Below, piece after piece: positions 46,093 to 57,597 of a DNA stretch of 64,000 nucleotides (position 1 is the stretch's first letter; each line of letters starts with the position of its first letter). The notes under the pieces are model-generated. The model was given only the letters and a program-made list of their open reading frames with translations, was not told the origin of the DNA and did not search any database. A program made the translations under genes and the position numbers. Source of the stretch: Didymella arachidicola (taxonomy: Eukaryota > Ascomycota > Dothideomycetes > Pleosporales > Didymellaceae); the NCBI GenBank assembly GCA_016630955.3, contig CM049991.1, positions 1,736,001 to 1,800,000 on the forward strand, read 5' to 3'.

Positions 46093-46475
46093 ACGTAAGT
46101 ATATAGTAAGTAGACTAGGTAGGTAAGTAGACTACTCTAATAAACTATTAGGCCTACTAACTATAATTACTTAATACTATAATATTATACTATAGCTAAT
46201 AGTATAGAATATTAATTACTAACCTCTACTATATCTTTCTTATAAGTATATAAATAATAGCTAGTCTCTCTATAGCGCTTATAGTAACCTTTACCTCTCT
46301 TACCTATACCTATTTAAACTCTACCTTTATAACTCTCCCTTTTAACCTATGCCTTAATATTATATTAGGCTATTAACTCCTCTACCTCTTCCTTTAATAG
46401 GTCTCTACCTATTTAAATACGCTTTCTTTTCTATAATTTGCGCTTAGAGGCAGCCTTATTTAATACCTTAAGCTA
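46093..46475 (-). mobile_element. P9: RIP-degraded P7-family relic
   Basis: AT-rich DNA aligning with the reverse complement of P7's right end: the terminus ACGTAAGTATATAG, then two TAAGTAGACTA-like boxes, then the codons of the basic region and knuckle with CpA changed to TpA. Broken by P10 at 46474-46475. Confidence 0.75.
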
Positions 46476-48171
46476 ATGTGTTTCACCATCGAGTCGCCCA
46501 CCCCATCGAGTCGCCCACCCACCATTACCAAAACGCTTGCGCAACGACTACGCGCAATGCCGCAACCACGCAAACAGCAAATAACCTATACTAAAGGCGA
46601 CTTACAGCTTGCTATTCAAGATATTAATTCCCAGCAACTCCTAAGCAAAAGACGCGCTGCAGCAATCTACAAAGTCCCACGAAGAACGCTTATTGACCGC
46701 CGCGCTGGAAGACGCCCTCGACGCGACTGCAAGCCGAATCGAAAGCGCCTCACAAAGCTAGAAGAGGAAGTGGTTGTGCTACGTATACTTGAGGAGTCCG
46801 ATCGTGGAATCCCCTCCTCGAAGGCAGACGTACGAGATATGGCGGATAAACTGCTCAGAGAGCGTGGTGGTGACGCTGTTGGCAAGAACTGGGTTGATAG
46901 GTTGATTCAACGTACCCCTGAGCTGCGAACGCGATGGACCCGACCTTACGATCGCCAGCGAGCTGCCTGCGAGGACCCGGCGGTTCTCCAGCCCTGGTTT
47001 ACACTTGTTCAGTTAATAAAGACGAAGTACGGTATTGTAGATAATGATATGTACAACTTTAATAAGTCTGGCTTTGTAATAGGTAAAATCTCGTCACAGC
47101 TAGTAGTAACAGGCTCAGAGAAGCCTAAGAAGCGGAAGAAGATCCAACCTAGCGATCGTGAATGGGTTACCCTAGTACAAGGCGTTAGGTCGACAGGGAA
47201 GGTTATCCCACCATTCCTTATCCTTACAGGCAAGGTTCTTATCTCTAACTAGTTTACTAAGGATCTCCCACAGGACTAGGTCATTGATTTTAGTCCTACT
47301 AGCTGGACTAACAACAATCTAGCGCTTGCCTGGCTCCACCACTTCAATACGCATGCGAAGCCAGTTGGGGTCTACCGGCTACTTATTATTGACGGCCATG
47401 AGAGCCACTGCTCAGTGGATTTCCAAGATCTCTGCAGAGAGAAGAAGATAATCACTCTCTGTATGCCCCCGCACTTGTCGCACCTGTTGCAGCTACTTGA
47501 CATTGCCTGCTTCTCGCCGCTAAAGCGCCTGTATGGCGACGAGGTTTCGGCCTTGGCACGCAGTCGCATCTACTATATTAACAAGGAAACCTTCCTGCCA
47601 GCCTTTAAAGCAGCGTTTAATAAGGCATTTACTGCAGAGAACGTTCGCGCAGGCTTTAGAGGTGCTGGGCTAGTCCCACACAACCCAGAGGTGGTGTTAT
47701 CAAAGCTTGATGTGCGCCTGCGCACGCCAACGCCACCAAAACCCAGCGATGTCGCCTGGGAGCCGAAGAAACCACGCCATGCTCACGAAGTAGAGGAGCA
47801 GTCAACTCTAATTCGAAAGCGGATTCAAATCCATCGAGGGTCTCTAGCAGGTTCGTTAGATGAGCAGGTTAAACAGCTAGCAAAGGGCGCTCAGCAGATA
47901 GCTCATAATATGGTATTAATGCAGGAGAAAATAGACCGCCTGCAAGACGCTGTAGAGGCGACTATAAGGCGCAAGACCCGTAAACGACGCTATATACGCG
48001 CAGAGGAGACCCTTACAGTTGGCAAAGTAGCTAACTTAGTAGCTGAAGAGGAGGGTAGGGGTTGTGGTAAGGGCGAGACGCCTGCGAAGAGGGTGTGTAG
48101 AGGACAACGCTGCAGGCGTTGTGGGGAGATTGGACATAATTTCCGCACCTATAAAGTAGAAATAGAGGATA

Positions 48172-50036
48172 ACGTACATCACGGGTTCGTGGAACGCACC
48201 CTCTAGTGGAACGCTTTGCCAAGACCGCACCAAAACATTATCACCATCTTAATGCCTTCTAATTAACGCCAATTAGACGCGTTAAAAGAAGCTCAGATAC
48301 AGCTTGCGCTTCAAGCTCTTAAACAAGACGCGAACCTCTCCCTGCGACGCGCTGCAGCTATCTACAACGTACAACAAAGCACCCTAAGCCGACGACACGC
48401 TGGACAGCCCTCAAGAGCTGATTCTATGCCTAGCCGACGGTATCTGGACGAGCACGCAGAGGAGGCGATTGTTGATCACGTTCTTTACCTCATACAGCGA
48501 GGAGCACCCCCTCGCTTGTCAGATGTGGCTGATATGGCCAATATACTGCGACAAGAGCGCGGAATGGCCCCTGTTGGCCAAAACTGGCCTAGTACGTTTG
48601 TTAAGCGTCAACCAAGGCTAAAAGTAAAGTTTAATCGCAAGTATGATTACAAGAGAGCCCTCTGCGAGGATCCTGAGATAATACAGGGCTGGCTCAGCCT
48701 AGTAGCCAATGTCAAAGCCAAGTACGGCATTGTAGACGAAGACACGTACAACTTTGACAAGACTGGCTTTGCAATGGGTTAGATTACCCCTAGAGCAGTT
48801 GTTGCAGACGCAGAGAACCCAGGACGAGCAAAGCAAGTCCAGCCAGGCAGTAAAGAGTGGGCTACGTTAATCCTAGGCGTAAATGCTGCAGGGTGGGCTA
48901 TTCCACCCTTTATCATCCTTAAAGGCAAAGCCCACCTCTCTAACTAGTCTAAGGACAAAGATCTGCCCCTAGACTGGGTGATTGGGGTCTCTGCAAGCGG
49001 CTAGACTAACAACAAGCTTGGTGTTGACTGGTTAAAGCACTTTGACAGGCATACTAAGGAGCGTACCCTTAGGACCCACCGTTTGCTGCTTTTAGACGGC
49101 CATGAGAGCCACCAGTCAGCAGCATTTGTCCAACACTGCAAGAATAGCAAGATTGTTACTCTTACAATGCCTGCGCACTTATCGCACCTCTTGCAGCCGC
49201 TTAACGTGGGTTGTTTTGCCCCTTTGAAGCAGGAGTAGGGGCATCAGGTCAACAAGCTCTCACGCAACTGGATTAACTACATAGACAAGCAGTTGTTTCT
49301 AGTATGCTTTAGAGCAGCATATAACGCGACTATTACCCTAAGCAACATCTAGGGAGGGTTCTGAGGAGCTGGATTGGTCCCCTTTGACCCAGAACGGGTC
49401 ATATTGACCCTTAATGTGAAGCTGCGGACTCCGTCACCCCAACTACCCACCAACAACGAGCCCTGGCAGTCTTAAACCCCTAAGAACCTTAAGGAATTTA
49501 AGTTGCAATTAACTCTAATTCGAGATAAGTTTAAGAAATACTACGGCAGCTCACCAACCTCTGCGTATGGCTCACTTGAGAGCTACGCAAAGGGGGGGAC
49601 GCAGGTCGCGTACGAGCTAGCTTTGCTTAGACAAGAACGCGCTCAGCTTCAAGAGGCTCTAGCAGCTGTAACAGAGCGCAAATCACATAAAAGAAAGCGA
49701 ATTAAGACAGAAGGGAGCATAATAGTTAAAGAGGCATAGCGCTTGACTACTCTAAAGGAGTTTAGGGCACGTGGTGATGGTAAGAAGCCAAAGAAGAGAG
49801 TGCGCGGTAAAGGAGGTAAACCATCCCAACAACGGTGTAGAAGGTGCGGAGAGACAGGGCACAACGCGCGAACGTGCAAGAATAATGTAGAAGTAGTCTC
49901 TAAGTAATATCACAGATTGCTTTGCCCTATACAGGCCCAGAGTGGGCTGATGCAGGCCAAAGTAGAGTGTAATAGGGGAGAGTCTTGGCAAAAGCGTTCC
50001 ACTAGAGGGTGCGTTCCACGAACCCGTGATATACGT
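48172..50036 (+). mobile_element. Pogo/Fot1-type element P11
   Basis: Inserted in the last codons of P10, TA-flanked. The TIRs ACGTACATCACGGGTTCGTGG and its right-hand match share boxes GTGGAACGCACC and GTGGAACGC followed by TTTTGCCAAGAC. Few mismatches between the ends despite strong internal mutation. Confidence 0.87.
48252..49907 (+). pseudogene. P11 transposase, many nonsense codons
   Basis: Same family as P18 (SMPSRRYLDEHAEEAIVDHV is shared). ATG 48252 to TAA 49905-49907, 552 codons with no indel but about ten stops: codon 5, after FAMG at 48780, TAG 48945-48947 at the conserved Trp, in SASG-stop-TNNK, near 49236, TAG 49350-49352 (Gln of NIQGGF) and others. FDKTGF and LLQPLNVGCF show Glu-to-Lys and Asp-to-Asn (codon 49203-49205). 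Directly comparable with P18 as a mutated versus unmutated pair. Confidence 0.87.
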
Positions 50037-50158
50037 TATAGATAGTAGCGAGGCGTCTAAATAATATTTATCTGCTAACGCCAACTACCACCGGATGGCG
50101 CACCCCACCGGAATGGCGCACCTTGCCAAGACCACACCTCTTTTGACCACCACCAACG

Positions 50159-51793
50159 ATGTCGCAACAAATTGATCTTGAATTACTTTCTCGTGAAGAT
50201 AGAATTAAGCTTGCTATTAGAGCTATTAATTCTAATGCGAACCTAAGCCAGCGACGCGCTGCTGCTGTCTACAACGTGCCTGAAAGTACTCTTCGAAGGC
50301 AACGCGCCAAACCAGCTTCTCAACGCGTTATCTACCCCAATTGCTCTCGGCTTACAAAGCAAGAAGAGGAGGTGCTTGTTCAACATATAAGAAAGCTTGA
50401 CGCGCGAGGATTTGCTCCTACGCTTACTTATGTGCGAGAGATGGCTGATCAACTGTTGGCTGCTCGCGATGGGGGCAAGGTTGGAGAAAACTGGACCTAC
50501 AGGTTTATCCAGCGGAAACCTGAGGTTAGGTCTCAGGTTTCTAGACTGAGAGATTACCGGAGAGTTCTGTGCAGCGATACAGCAATTATCAGTCCCTGGT
50601 TCGACCTTATACGCAACGTTAAAGCCAAGTACAGCATCCTAGACCAAGATACCTACAACTTTGACGAGACTGGCTTCCAGATAGGCGTTGGAGGGTCAGT
50701 TAAGGTAGTGACTGCGTCTGAGAGACGTCGTGCACCACTCAGCCTTCAGCCTAGCGATCGTGAGTGGATAACTTTGATTGCTTGTATCAACGCGATGGGC
50801 TGGTCTGTCCCACCCTTCTTCATCCTCAAAGCAAAGCACCACGACAAGGCCTAGTACGTTAACAACCTAAAAGATTGGAGGATTGGGGTTAGCAAGAATG
50901 GCTGGACTACTAATGAGCTTGGCCTTGCCTGGCTAAAGCACTTTATCCAGCACACAGAGGCTGCTACTGTAGGTAGCCATCGGCTGCTGATTATCGATGG
51001 CCACGAGAGTCACAAGTCGCTCGAATTCCAGAATCTCTGCGAGGAAAGCAAGATTATTGCTCTCTGCATGCCTCCGCACGCCTCTCACATCCTGCAGCCA
51101 CTTGACGTTGGGTGCTTTGCCCCGCTGAAGCAGGCGTACAAGAAGGAGATCAAAAGCTTGGCAGACAGTTACATTACCCACGTGGACAAAAAGGCCTTCT
51201 TAGCAACGTTTCAACCAGTATACAACAAGGCAATCTCAAAGAGCAACATCTTATCAAGCTTTAGAGCAACTGGCTTGGTCCCACTTGACCCAGAGGCGGT
51301 GCTGTCAAGGCTTGAAGTTAAGCCTCGTACGCCAACACCGCCTCTGCCTGGGCCTACCAACTGGCAACCTAAAACACCAACCAACGCGATTGAAATTGAT
51401 AGCCAAACAACTCTTATTATTAAGAGGATAAGAGAACATAGGAGTTCCTCTCCTGACTCAATTATTGAGATGGTCCTACAGGTTAAAAGGGGGTCTGCAA
51501 AGAGGGACTATTCGCACACGCTACTTGAGGCAAGGATAGCCCAGCTTGAACAGGCAAACAAGGCTGCTTCTGAGCGTAAGAGGCGTAAAAAGAAGCGGAT
51601 TCAGGAAGGCGGGACTCTCTCGCAGGCAGAGGCAGAGGAAATACTAAAGGAGAAAGACGCTAAGGCTGAGACTAAGGGAGAAGGTGCGCAGGTAGGTAGC
51701 AGTAGTAAAGTTAAACGGTGCTGTACAACATGCGGCAGGATAGGGCATAATAAGCGCACTTGCTAGCAAGATGTAATAGAGATAGAGGATTAA
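50159..51793 (+). pseudogene. P12 transposase, two TAG codons
   Basis: ATG 50159 to TAA 51791-51793, 545 codons, no indel. HTH, CENP-B, FDETGFQIG, DGHESH and LLQPLDVGCF (full DDD) are all present. One TAG (50852-50854) replaces the conserved Trp in the HDKA-stop-YVNN context and the second lies just after the knuckle (CTTCGRIGHNKRTC, then TAG). P16 shares both TAG positions and P17 shares the first. The fold-determining part is otherwise undamaged. Confidence 0.88.
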
Positions 51794-51805
51794 TTTAAGC
51801 TATTA

Positions 51806-53654
51806 ACGTGTTTTATCACCGAGCGGGCCACTATCACCGAGTGGGCCGCCCTCACCAACATCGCGTCTCTTACCGTCTATTACAGTCATGTCACCACAAC
51901 ACAACGCGCAATTAACCTACAACGAAGGCACACTATACCTTGCCATCCAGGCTACAAAAGGTCCTGTGCCTAATAGTACAAGACACGCGTCTAAAGCATT
52001 TGACGTCCCCCGAACAACGCTCCAACGACGACGCGACGGAAAGCCTTCACGACGCGATACCGAGCCCAACTCAAAGAAGCTAAAGAAGACAGAGGAGGAG
52101 GCAATAGTGAGACGTATACTTGAGCTGGACGAGCGAGGGATAGGCGCTACAAGGACTATGGTGGAAGAAATGGCCAATGATCTACTTGCTGCGCGCGGTG
52201 AAGGACCTGTTGGCAAGTGCTGGGTAGACAGGTTCAGAACGCGTACCAAAGAAGTCAAGCTTCGGCGCAGCCGTCCATACGATCGACAGCGAGCTCTGAA
52301 CGAAGACGCACGCGTCATAACGCCCTGGTTCGAGCTGGTGAGGAAGACAAAGGAGAAGTACGGCATCCTTGATAAAGACACATACAATTTTGATGAGTCT
52401 GGGTTCATGATGGGCATAATATGCGCTCAGATGGTCTTTACAGGCTCTGAGAAGCGTACCAATCCAAAGAAGATACAGCCAGGCAACCGTGACTGGGTCA
52501 CAATCATCCAGGGCATCTGCGCTGCTGGCTGGGCTATCCCGCCCTTCATTATCTTTGGTGGCAAGGTCCTTATATCAAGCTGGTACCCAGGCCTGCCTCG
52601 GGAATGGGTAATTGAAACAAGCGCCAACGGCTGGACAACAAATGAACTTGGTCTAAAGTGGTTGAAGCACTTTGACGCGCATACAAAGGAGCGTACTGTG
52701 GGTGCGTACCGTCTACTAATTGTAGACGGCCACGAGAGCCACAACTCTGCTGCATTTCATCAATATTGCACAGAACACAAGATTATTACCTTGTGTATGC
52801 CCCCACACTCGTCGCACCTGTTGCAGCCGCTTGACGTGGGCTGTTTTGCCCCCTTGAAGCGGGCGTACTACGCTGAGATCGACAGCTGGACAAGGTACTC
52901 TGTCACGCAAGTTAAGAAAGAGACGTTCTTGCCAGCCTTTCGCATTGCTTTCGACAAGGCAATTACAACAGAAAATATCCTGGCAAGCTTCAGAGGCGCT
53001 GGTTTAGTTCCTTACGATCCAGAGCGAGTGCTATCAAAGCTTGATGTGGTGGTTCGCACGCCAACACCTCCACCACCAGAGGCCACCCCATGGGAGTCTA
53101 AAACACCAGCTACAATAAAAGAGATAGAGGCGCAATCAACGCTAGTTCGTGAGCGCATACAAAGGCACAGAGAATCACCTATCTCTCCTCTTCTGCAAGC
53201 AGTTGACTCGCTTGCAAAAGGCATGGCTATTATAGGTCATAATTCGGTGTTGCAGGCTCGGGAACTGGCAGGGCTTCGGAAGTCAATTAACGCGTTAACA
53301 GAGCAGCGCAGTCGCAAAAGAAGGTATATTCGGACAGAGGAGAGTCTTACAGTGGGTGACGTACAGGACTTAATGGCTGGGAAGGACGGTGGCGGTAAGG
53401 AGGCAGCCGAACAGCATGCAAAGCGGGTGCGCAAAGAGAGGCACTGTGGACGTTGTGGCAAGACTGGCCACAACACGCGCACCTGCACTGTTGAGATTGT
53501 AGAGTCAGATAATAGCAACGCTTCTGAAGAATAACATAAGATAGATAATATATTTGCGCAGTGTTGTGGTTAAGTGTAATAGACGTGTAACAGACGTGAT
53601 GTTGGTAAGGGCGGCCCACTCGGTGATGGTGGCCCGCTCGGTGATAAAACACGT
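51806..53654 (+). mobile_element. Pogo/Fot1-type element P13, apparently intact
   Basis: The TIRs ACGTGTTTTATCACCGAGCG match over about 54 bp with two mismatches and hold the boxes ATCACCGAGCGGGCC and ATCACCGAGTGGGCC. TA on both sides. It lies in P12's 3' UTR, so it is younger than P12 and P10. Confidence 0.92.
51888..53534 (+). CDS. P13 transposase, intact
   Basis: 548 residues without interruption from ATG 51888. Pipsqueak-like HTH at about residues 12-50, CENP-B-type HTH at about 65-135 (RILELDERGIG, GKCWVDRFRTR). Catalytic Asp at about residues 169 (YNFDESGF), 280 (VDGHESH) and 316 (LLQPLDVGCF), giving DD35D spacing as in pogo. The conserved Trp is present (ISSWYPG). A basic KRRYIRTEES segment and the knuckle CGRCGKTGHNTRTC precede an acidic tail. 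It should bind its own paired terminal boxes and cut at TA. With P18, the best candidate for an active source copy. Confidence 0.93.
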   Translation: MSPQHNAQLTYNEGTLYLAIQATKGPVPNSTRHASKAFDVPRTTLQRRRDGKPSRRDTEPNSKKLKKTEEEAIVRRILELDERGIGATRTMVEEMANDLLAARGEGPVGKCWVDRFRTRTKEVKLRRSRPYDRQRALNEDARVITPWFELVRKTKEKYGILDKDTYNFDESGFMMGIICAQMVFTGSEKRTNPKKIQPGNRDWVTIIQGICAAGWAIPPFIIFGGKVLISSWYPGLPREWVIETSANGWTTNELGLKWLKHFDAHTKERTVGAYRLLIVDGHESHNSAAFHQYCTEHKIITLCMPPHSSHLLQPLDVGCFAPLKRAYYAEIDSWTRYSVTQVKKETFLPAFRIAFDKAITTENILASFRGAGLVPYDPERVLSKLDVVVRTPTPPPPEATPWESKTPATIKEIEAQSTLVRERIQRHRESPISPLLQAVDSLAKGMAIIGHNSVLQARELAGLRKSINALTEQRSRKRRYIRTEESLTVGDVQDLMAGKDGGGKEAAEQHAKRVRKERHCGRCGKTGHNTRTCTVEIVESDNSNASEE

Positions 53655-53777
53655 TATACGTTTAAATTTCTTGTTGTGGTGCTGAAATATTGAGGTGTAA
53701 AGATAAATTTGCTACAGGGTGCGCCATTCCGGTGGGGTGCGCCATCCGGTGGTGGTTGGCGTTATATACAATTGTTA

Positions 53778-55641
53778 ACGTACCTCACGGGCGAGCGAGC
53801 CAACGGGCGAGCGAGCCACTTTTGCCAAGCCCCCACCAAAGTACCCTCTCCACACCAATGCCTCAACAACAACCTATTATTAACGCGTCTCAGGAAGCTC
53901 AGGTACAGCTTGCGCTTCAAGCTCTTAAACAAGACGCGAATCTCTCCCAGCGACGCGCTGCAGCTATCTACAGGGTGCCCCGAAGTACACTTAGCCATCG
54001 ACACACTGGACGACCTTCACGAGGCGTTACTATGCCCAACTCACGAGGGTTAGATAACAATGAGGAGCGGGTGATTGTTCAACACATACTGGAGCTGGAC
54101 GGGCGAGGATTTGGCCCTCGGCTGGCAGATGTGGCTGCTATGGCCAATTCTCTGCGCGCTGAGCGCAATCTGGGCCCTGTTGGCACAAATTGGCCCAGTA
54201 TGTTCGTAAAGCGTCAACCAGAGCTTGAAGTGAAGTTCAATTGCAGGTATGACTACAAGCGAGCCCTCTGCGAGGATTCTGGGGTTGTGCAGGGCTGGTT
54301 CAGCCTAGTAGCCAACATCAAAGCCAAGTATGGCATCCAGGATGAAGACACGTACAACTTCGACGAGACAGGCTTCATGATGGGCCAGATCTCTACAGGA
54401 GCAGTTGTTACAGCTTCAGAGAGACGAGGAAGACCAAAGACAGTCCAGGCAGGCAACCGCGAGTGGACAACAGTCATACAGGGCGTTAATGCCAAAGGAT
54501 GGGCTATTCCGCCCTTCATCATCTTTAAGGCGCGTCACCACCTCTCTAGCTGGTACAAGGATGAAGACCTGCCCCAGGATTGGGTTATTGGAGTCTCTGA
54601 TAACGGCTGGACTACTAATGAGCTTGGTTTTGAGTGGTTGAAGCACTTTGACGCGCATACAAAGGAGCGTACTGTTGGTACCCACCGACTGCTAATTATC
54701 GACGGCCACGAGAGCCACGAATCGCTTAAATTCCAGCAATACTGCAAGGATAACAAGATTGTTACCCTATGTATGCCTCCGCACTCATCGCACCTCCTAC
54801 AGCCACTTAATGTGGGCTGTTTTGCCCCTTTGAAGCAGGCGTATGGGCGCCAAGCTGAAATGCTTATGCGCAACCGGATTAGCTACATTACAAAGACTAA
54901 GTTCCTGCCATGCTTTAAAGCAGCCTATAATGCAGTATTTACTGCTAGCAACATCCAAGGAGGGTTCCGAGGTGCTGGATTAGTTCCTTTTGACCCAGAA
55001 CGGGTTATAATGGGCCTTGATGTGAAACTGCGGACTCTATCACCACCACTGCCTGTCAATCACGAGCCCTGGCAGTCTCAAACCCCCAGTAACACACTAG
55101 AACTTGGGTCGCAATCAACGCTTGTAAAGACAAGGATTCAGAGGCATGTAGACAGCTCTCCTACATCTATAGTTGAGGCGTTTGAAAAGGTGTCAAAGGG
55201 GGCAGCAATTATTGCGCACAAGCTGGTTTTAGCACAACAGGAAATCAGCGAGCTTCGAGCAGCTAATAAGGCCGCCACGCGACAAAAATCACATAAAAAA
55301 AAGCGGGTTTAGAAGGAAGGGACACTAATAGTTAAAGGTAGCCAGCGACTAATAGCTCTAGGGGAGTTTAGGGCGCGTAGTAATGGAAAGAGGGCAAAGA
55401 AGCAAGTGCGCGCTTAAGAGGGTGAGCCAACCCAAAGGCGCTGTGGAAGGTGCAGTCAGACAGGGCATAACGCGCGAACGTGTATGCAAGATGCAGAAGA
55501 GGTCTCTAAATAATATTCTAGGCTGTACAGCACCTTGCAGGGCCGAAGTATAGTGTTTTGGGCCATAATGGGTCAGGTTTTGGTGGGGGCTTGGCAAAAG
55601 TGGCTCGCTCGCCCGTTGGCTCGCTCGCCCGTGAGGTACGT
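53778..55641 (+). mobile_element. Pogo/Fot1-type element P14
   Basis: TA-flanked in P10. The TIR is ACGTACCTCACGGGCGAGCG, with an exact tandem pair ACGGGCGAGCGAGCCA and the inner CTTTTGCCAAG. The right end is a perfect match over about 50 bp, so the copy is recent although its transposase carries mutations. Confidence 0.9.
53858..55513 (+). pseudogene. P14 transposase, catalytic Asp lost, C-terminus interrupted
   Basis: ATG 53858, open to TAG 55310-55312 (484 residues), then two more segments separated by TAA to 55513. HTH, CENP-B, FDETGFMMG and DGHESH are intact and the conserved Trp is kept (SSWYKDEDLPQDW). The third catalytic residue is Asn (LLQPLNVGCF, codon 54809-54811). The severed C-terminus still encodes CGRCSQTGHNARTC. 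Long stretches of the protein equal P1, including the Asn. Confidence 0.87.
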
Positions 55642-55731
55642 TAAAGATATTGCGGTGTTGCGCATAGTTGTTGCGCAGGCGTTTTGGTGTTGGTAGGTGG
55701 GCGACTTGATGGTGGAACACGTTAGCCTATA

Positions 55732-57597
55732 ACGTACCTCACGGGCGAGCCGCCCACACGGGCGAGTCGCCCACTTTTGCCAAGACCCTACCAAACCTCA
55801 CCCTGTTATGGCACAAAACACCACACTCTGGCCCTGCACAAGGCAGAACAGGTCGTAATATCACTCAGAGACTACTTCTACTTCACTCTTGCACGTTCGC
55901 GCATTGTGTCCGCCCTCTCCGCACCGTCCACAGCGTCGTTGGGATGGTTCACCTCCTTCAGCGCGCACCCGCTTCTTTGTCTTCTTTCCATCACGACGCG
56001 CCCCAAATTCCGCTAGAGCCGCCAGCCGCTGGCCTTCCTCAACCAGAAGGGATCCTCCCTCCTGAATTCGCTTCCTTTTGTGCGATTTGCGTCGTGTAGC
56101 AGCCTCAGTGGCTGCTTCAAGCTCACGGATCCGTTTTTGTGCCAGCGCAAGCTTATGCGATAGGATAGCTCCCCCCTTTGCGTAGTGCTCAATCGCACTG
56201 AGAACAGAGGTGGGCGAACTGCCCTGTTCCCTCCTATACTTGTCTCGAATTAGAGTTGATTGCGACTCGAATTCTAGGGTATTGCTTGGGGTTTGCGACT
56301 GCCAGGGCTCGTTGTTTGTGGGGAGTGGTGGTGACGGAGTGCGCAGCTTCACATCAAGGGTTGATATAACCTGTTTCGGGTCAAAAGGGACTAATCCGGC
56401 CCCTCGGAACCCTCCTTAGATGTTGCTGGCAGTAATAGTTTTCTTGTAAGCCGCTTTAAAGCATGGCAGGAACTCCTGCTTCGTGACGTGGGTGATCCGG
56501 TTGCGGATGAGCTCATTGACCTCATCCCCGTACGCCTTCTTCAGAGGGGCAAAACAACCCACATCAAGTGGCTGCAGGAGATGCGATGAGTGCGGAGGCA
56601 TACATAAAAGTACAATCTTGTGATCCTTGCAGTATTGCGTGAATCCTGCAGAGTTGTGGCTCTCGTGGCCATCAATAATAAGCATGCGGTGGGCTCCAAC
56701 AGTACGTTCCTTTGTATGCCTGTTAAAGTGCTTCAACCAGTCAAAACCAAGCTCGTTGTTAGTCCAGCCGTTCTCAGAGATGGCAATAACCCAGTCTTGG
56801 GGCAGGTTGTCGTCTTTATACCAGTTGGACTGGTGGTGGCGCGCTTTGAAGATGATGTAGGGCGGAATAGGCCATCCAGTAGCATTGATGCCCTGGATAA
56901 CTGTTACCCACTCCCGGTTGCCTGGCTGGACCTGCTTTGCTCGTCCTGGCTTCCCTGCATCTGTTACGACTTTCCCGCTGCTTATCTGGCCCATCATGAA
57001 GCCTGTCTCGTCGAAGTTGTACGTGTCGTCGTCCAGGATACCATACTTAGCTTTGATGTTAGCTACAAGGCTGAACCAGTCCTGTATGACCTTCGGGTCC
57101 TCACAGAGGGCTCGCCTGTAGTCGTACTTGTGATTGAAGACCACTTTGAGCTCCTCCCGACGCGAAACAAACGTACTGGCCCAGTTTGAGCCAACAGGGG
57201 CCAGACCGCGCTCCTTTCGCAGATAATTGGCCATATCAGTCACAGCTGCGAGCCGGGGGGACTCTCCTCGGGCAACCAGCTCAAGTATTTGCGTAACAAT
57301 CACCTGCTCCTCACTGTTTGTCAGGCTCCGTGAGTTGGCCATAGTAGTGACGCGTGAAGCCCTTCCGGCGAGTCGGTCGCGTAGAGTAGTTCGGGGCGCG
57401 TTGTAGATAGCTGCAGCGCGTCGCACAGAGAGCTTTGCGTCTTGTTCAAGAGCCCAAAGCGCAAGCTGTATCTGACGCTCTTTTAACGCGTTAGGCTGGT
57501 GCTGTTGTGGTGGCATTGGAGTGGTGATAGTGTTTTGGTGGGGTCTTGGCAAAAGTGGGCGACTCGCCCGTGTGGGCGGCTCGCCCGTGAGGTACGT
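55732..57597 (-). mobile_element. Pogo/Fot1-type element P15
   Basis: TA-flanked. Both TIRs are identical for about 56 bp: ACGTACCTCACGGGCGAGCC, boxes CACGGGCGAGCCGCCCA and CACGGGCGAGTCGCCCA, then CTTTTGCCAAGACC. It lies just beyond the right end of P10, with degraded P8-family DNA on its right. Confidence 0.92.
55861..57516 (-). pseudogene. P15 transposase, one nonsense codon from intact
   Basis: ATG 57516 (MPPQQHQPNALKERQIQLAL) to 55861, 552 codons. The only stop is TAA at 56416-56418, replacing Gln of NIQGGF (CAA to TAA, RIP-type). DDD triad complete (YNFDETGFMMG, DGHESH, LLQPLDVGCF), Trp kept (SNWYKDDNLPQDW), knuckle CGRCGEGGHNARTC. The truncated product would still contain all catalytic residues but lack the coiled and knuckle part. 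Confidence 0.9.

Larger units (their letters stand above)
46557..50064 (+). pseudogene. P10 transposase, nonsense-mutated and interrupted by P11
   Basis: ATG 46557 (MPQPRKQQITYTKGDLQLAI). FNKSGF replaces FDETGF, so the first catalytic Asp is Asn. TAG at 47250-47252 replaces the conserved Trp and another stop follows near 47278. DGHESH is intact; the third motif is HLLQLLDIACF with Asp kept. The knuckle is CRRCGEIGHNFRTY (last Cys lost). The frame runs to 48171, is cut by P11, and resumes in frame at 50037 for nine codons (ending SSEASK) to TAA 50062-50064. Confidence 0.85.
50078..53762 (+). mobile_element. Pogo/Fot1-type element P12, split by P13
   Basis: The TIRs begin ACGCCAACTACCACCGG (left) and ACGCCAACCACCACCGG (right), with two boxes ACCGGATGGCGCACC and ACCGGAATGGCGCACC; the left then has TTGCCAAGACC. 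TA at both flanks in P10. P13 sits in its 3' UTR at 51804-51805. Confidence 0.9.
46476..55722 (+). mobile_element. Pogo/Fot1-type element P10, split by P11, P12 and P14
   Basis: The left TIR ATGTGTTTCACCATCGAGTC (first C mutated) has two ATCGAGTCGCCCACC boxes. The right end at 55642-55722 has ATCAAGTCGCCCACC in reverse and GGAACACGT. Its pieces are 46476-48171, 50037-50077, 53763-53777 and 55642-55722; each junction has a TA on both sides of the younger insert. Confidence 0.85.

Noticed and set aside
45147..46475. AT-rich block as a possible centromere or origin
   Set aside because: It aligns base by base with mutated pogo elements (P2 and P7 families), so composition is explained by RIP.
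50852..50854. TAG at the conserved Trp being removed by an intron
   Set aside because: No GT donor and AG acceptor pair around the codon would keep the DDE frame, and Trp-containing relatives show continuous coding there.
53778..53830. Closely spaced short direct repeats at transposon ends resembling a CRISPR-like array
   Set aside because: Only two units, always at TIRs, mirrored at the other end of the element, in a eukaryotic genome; they are paired terminal boxes.
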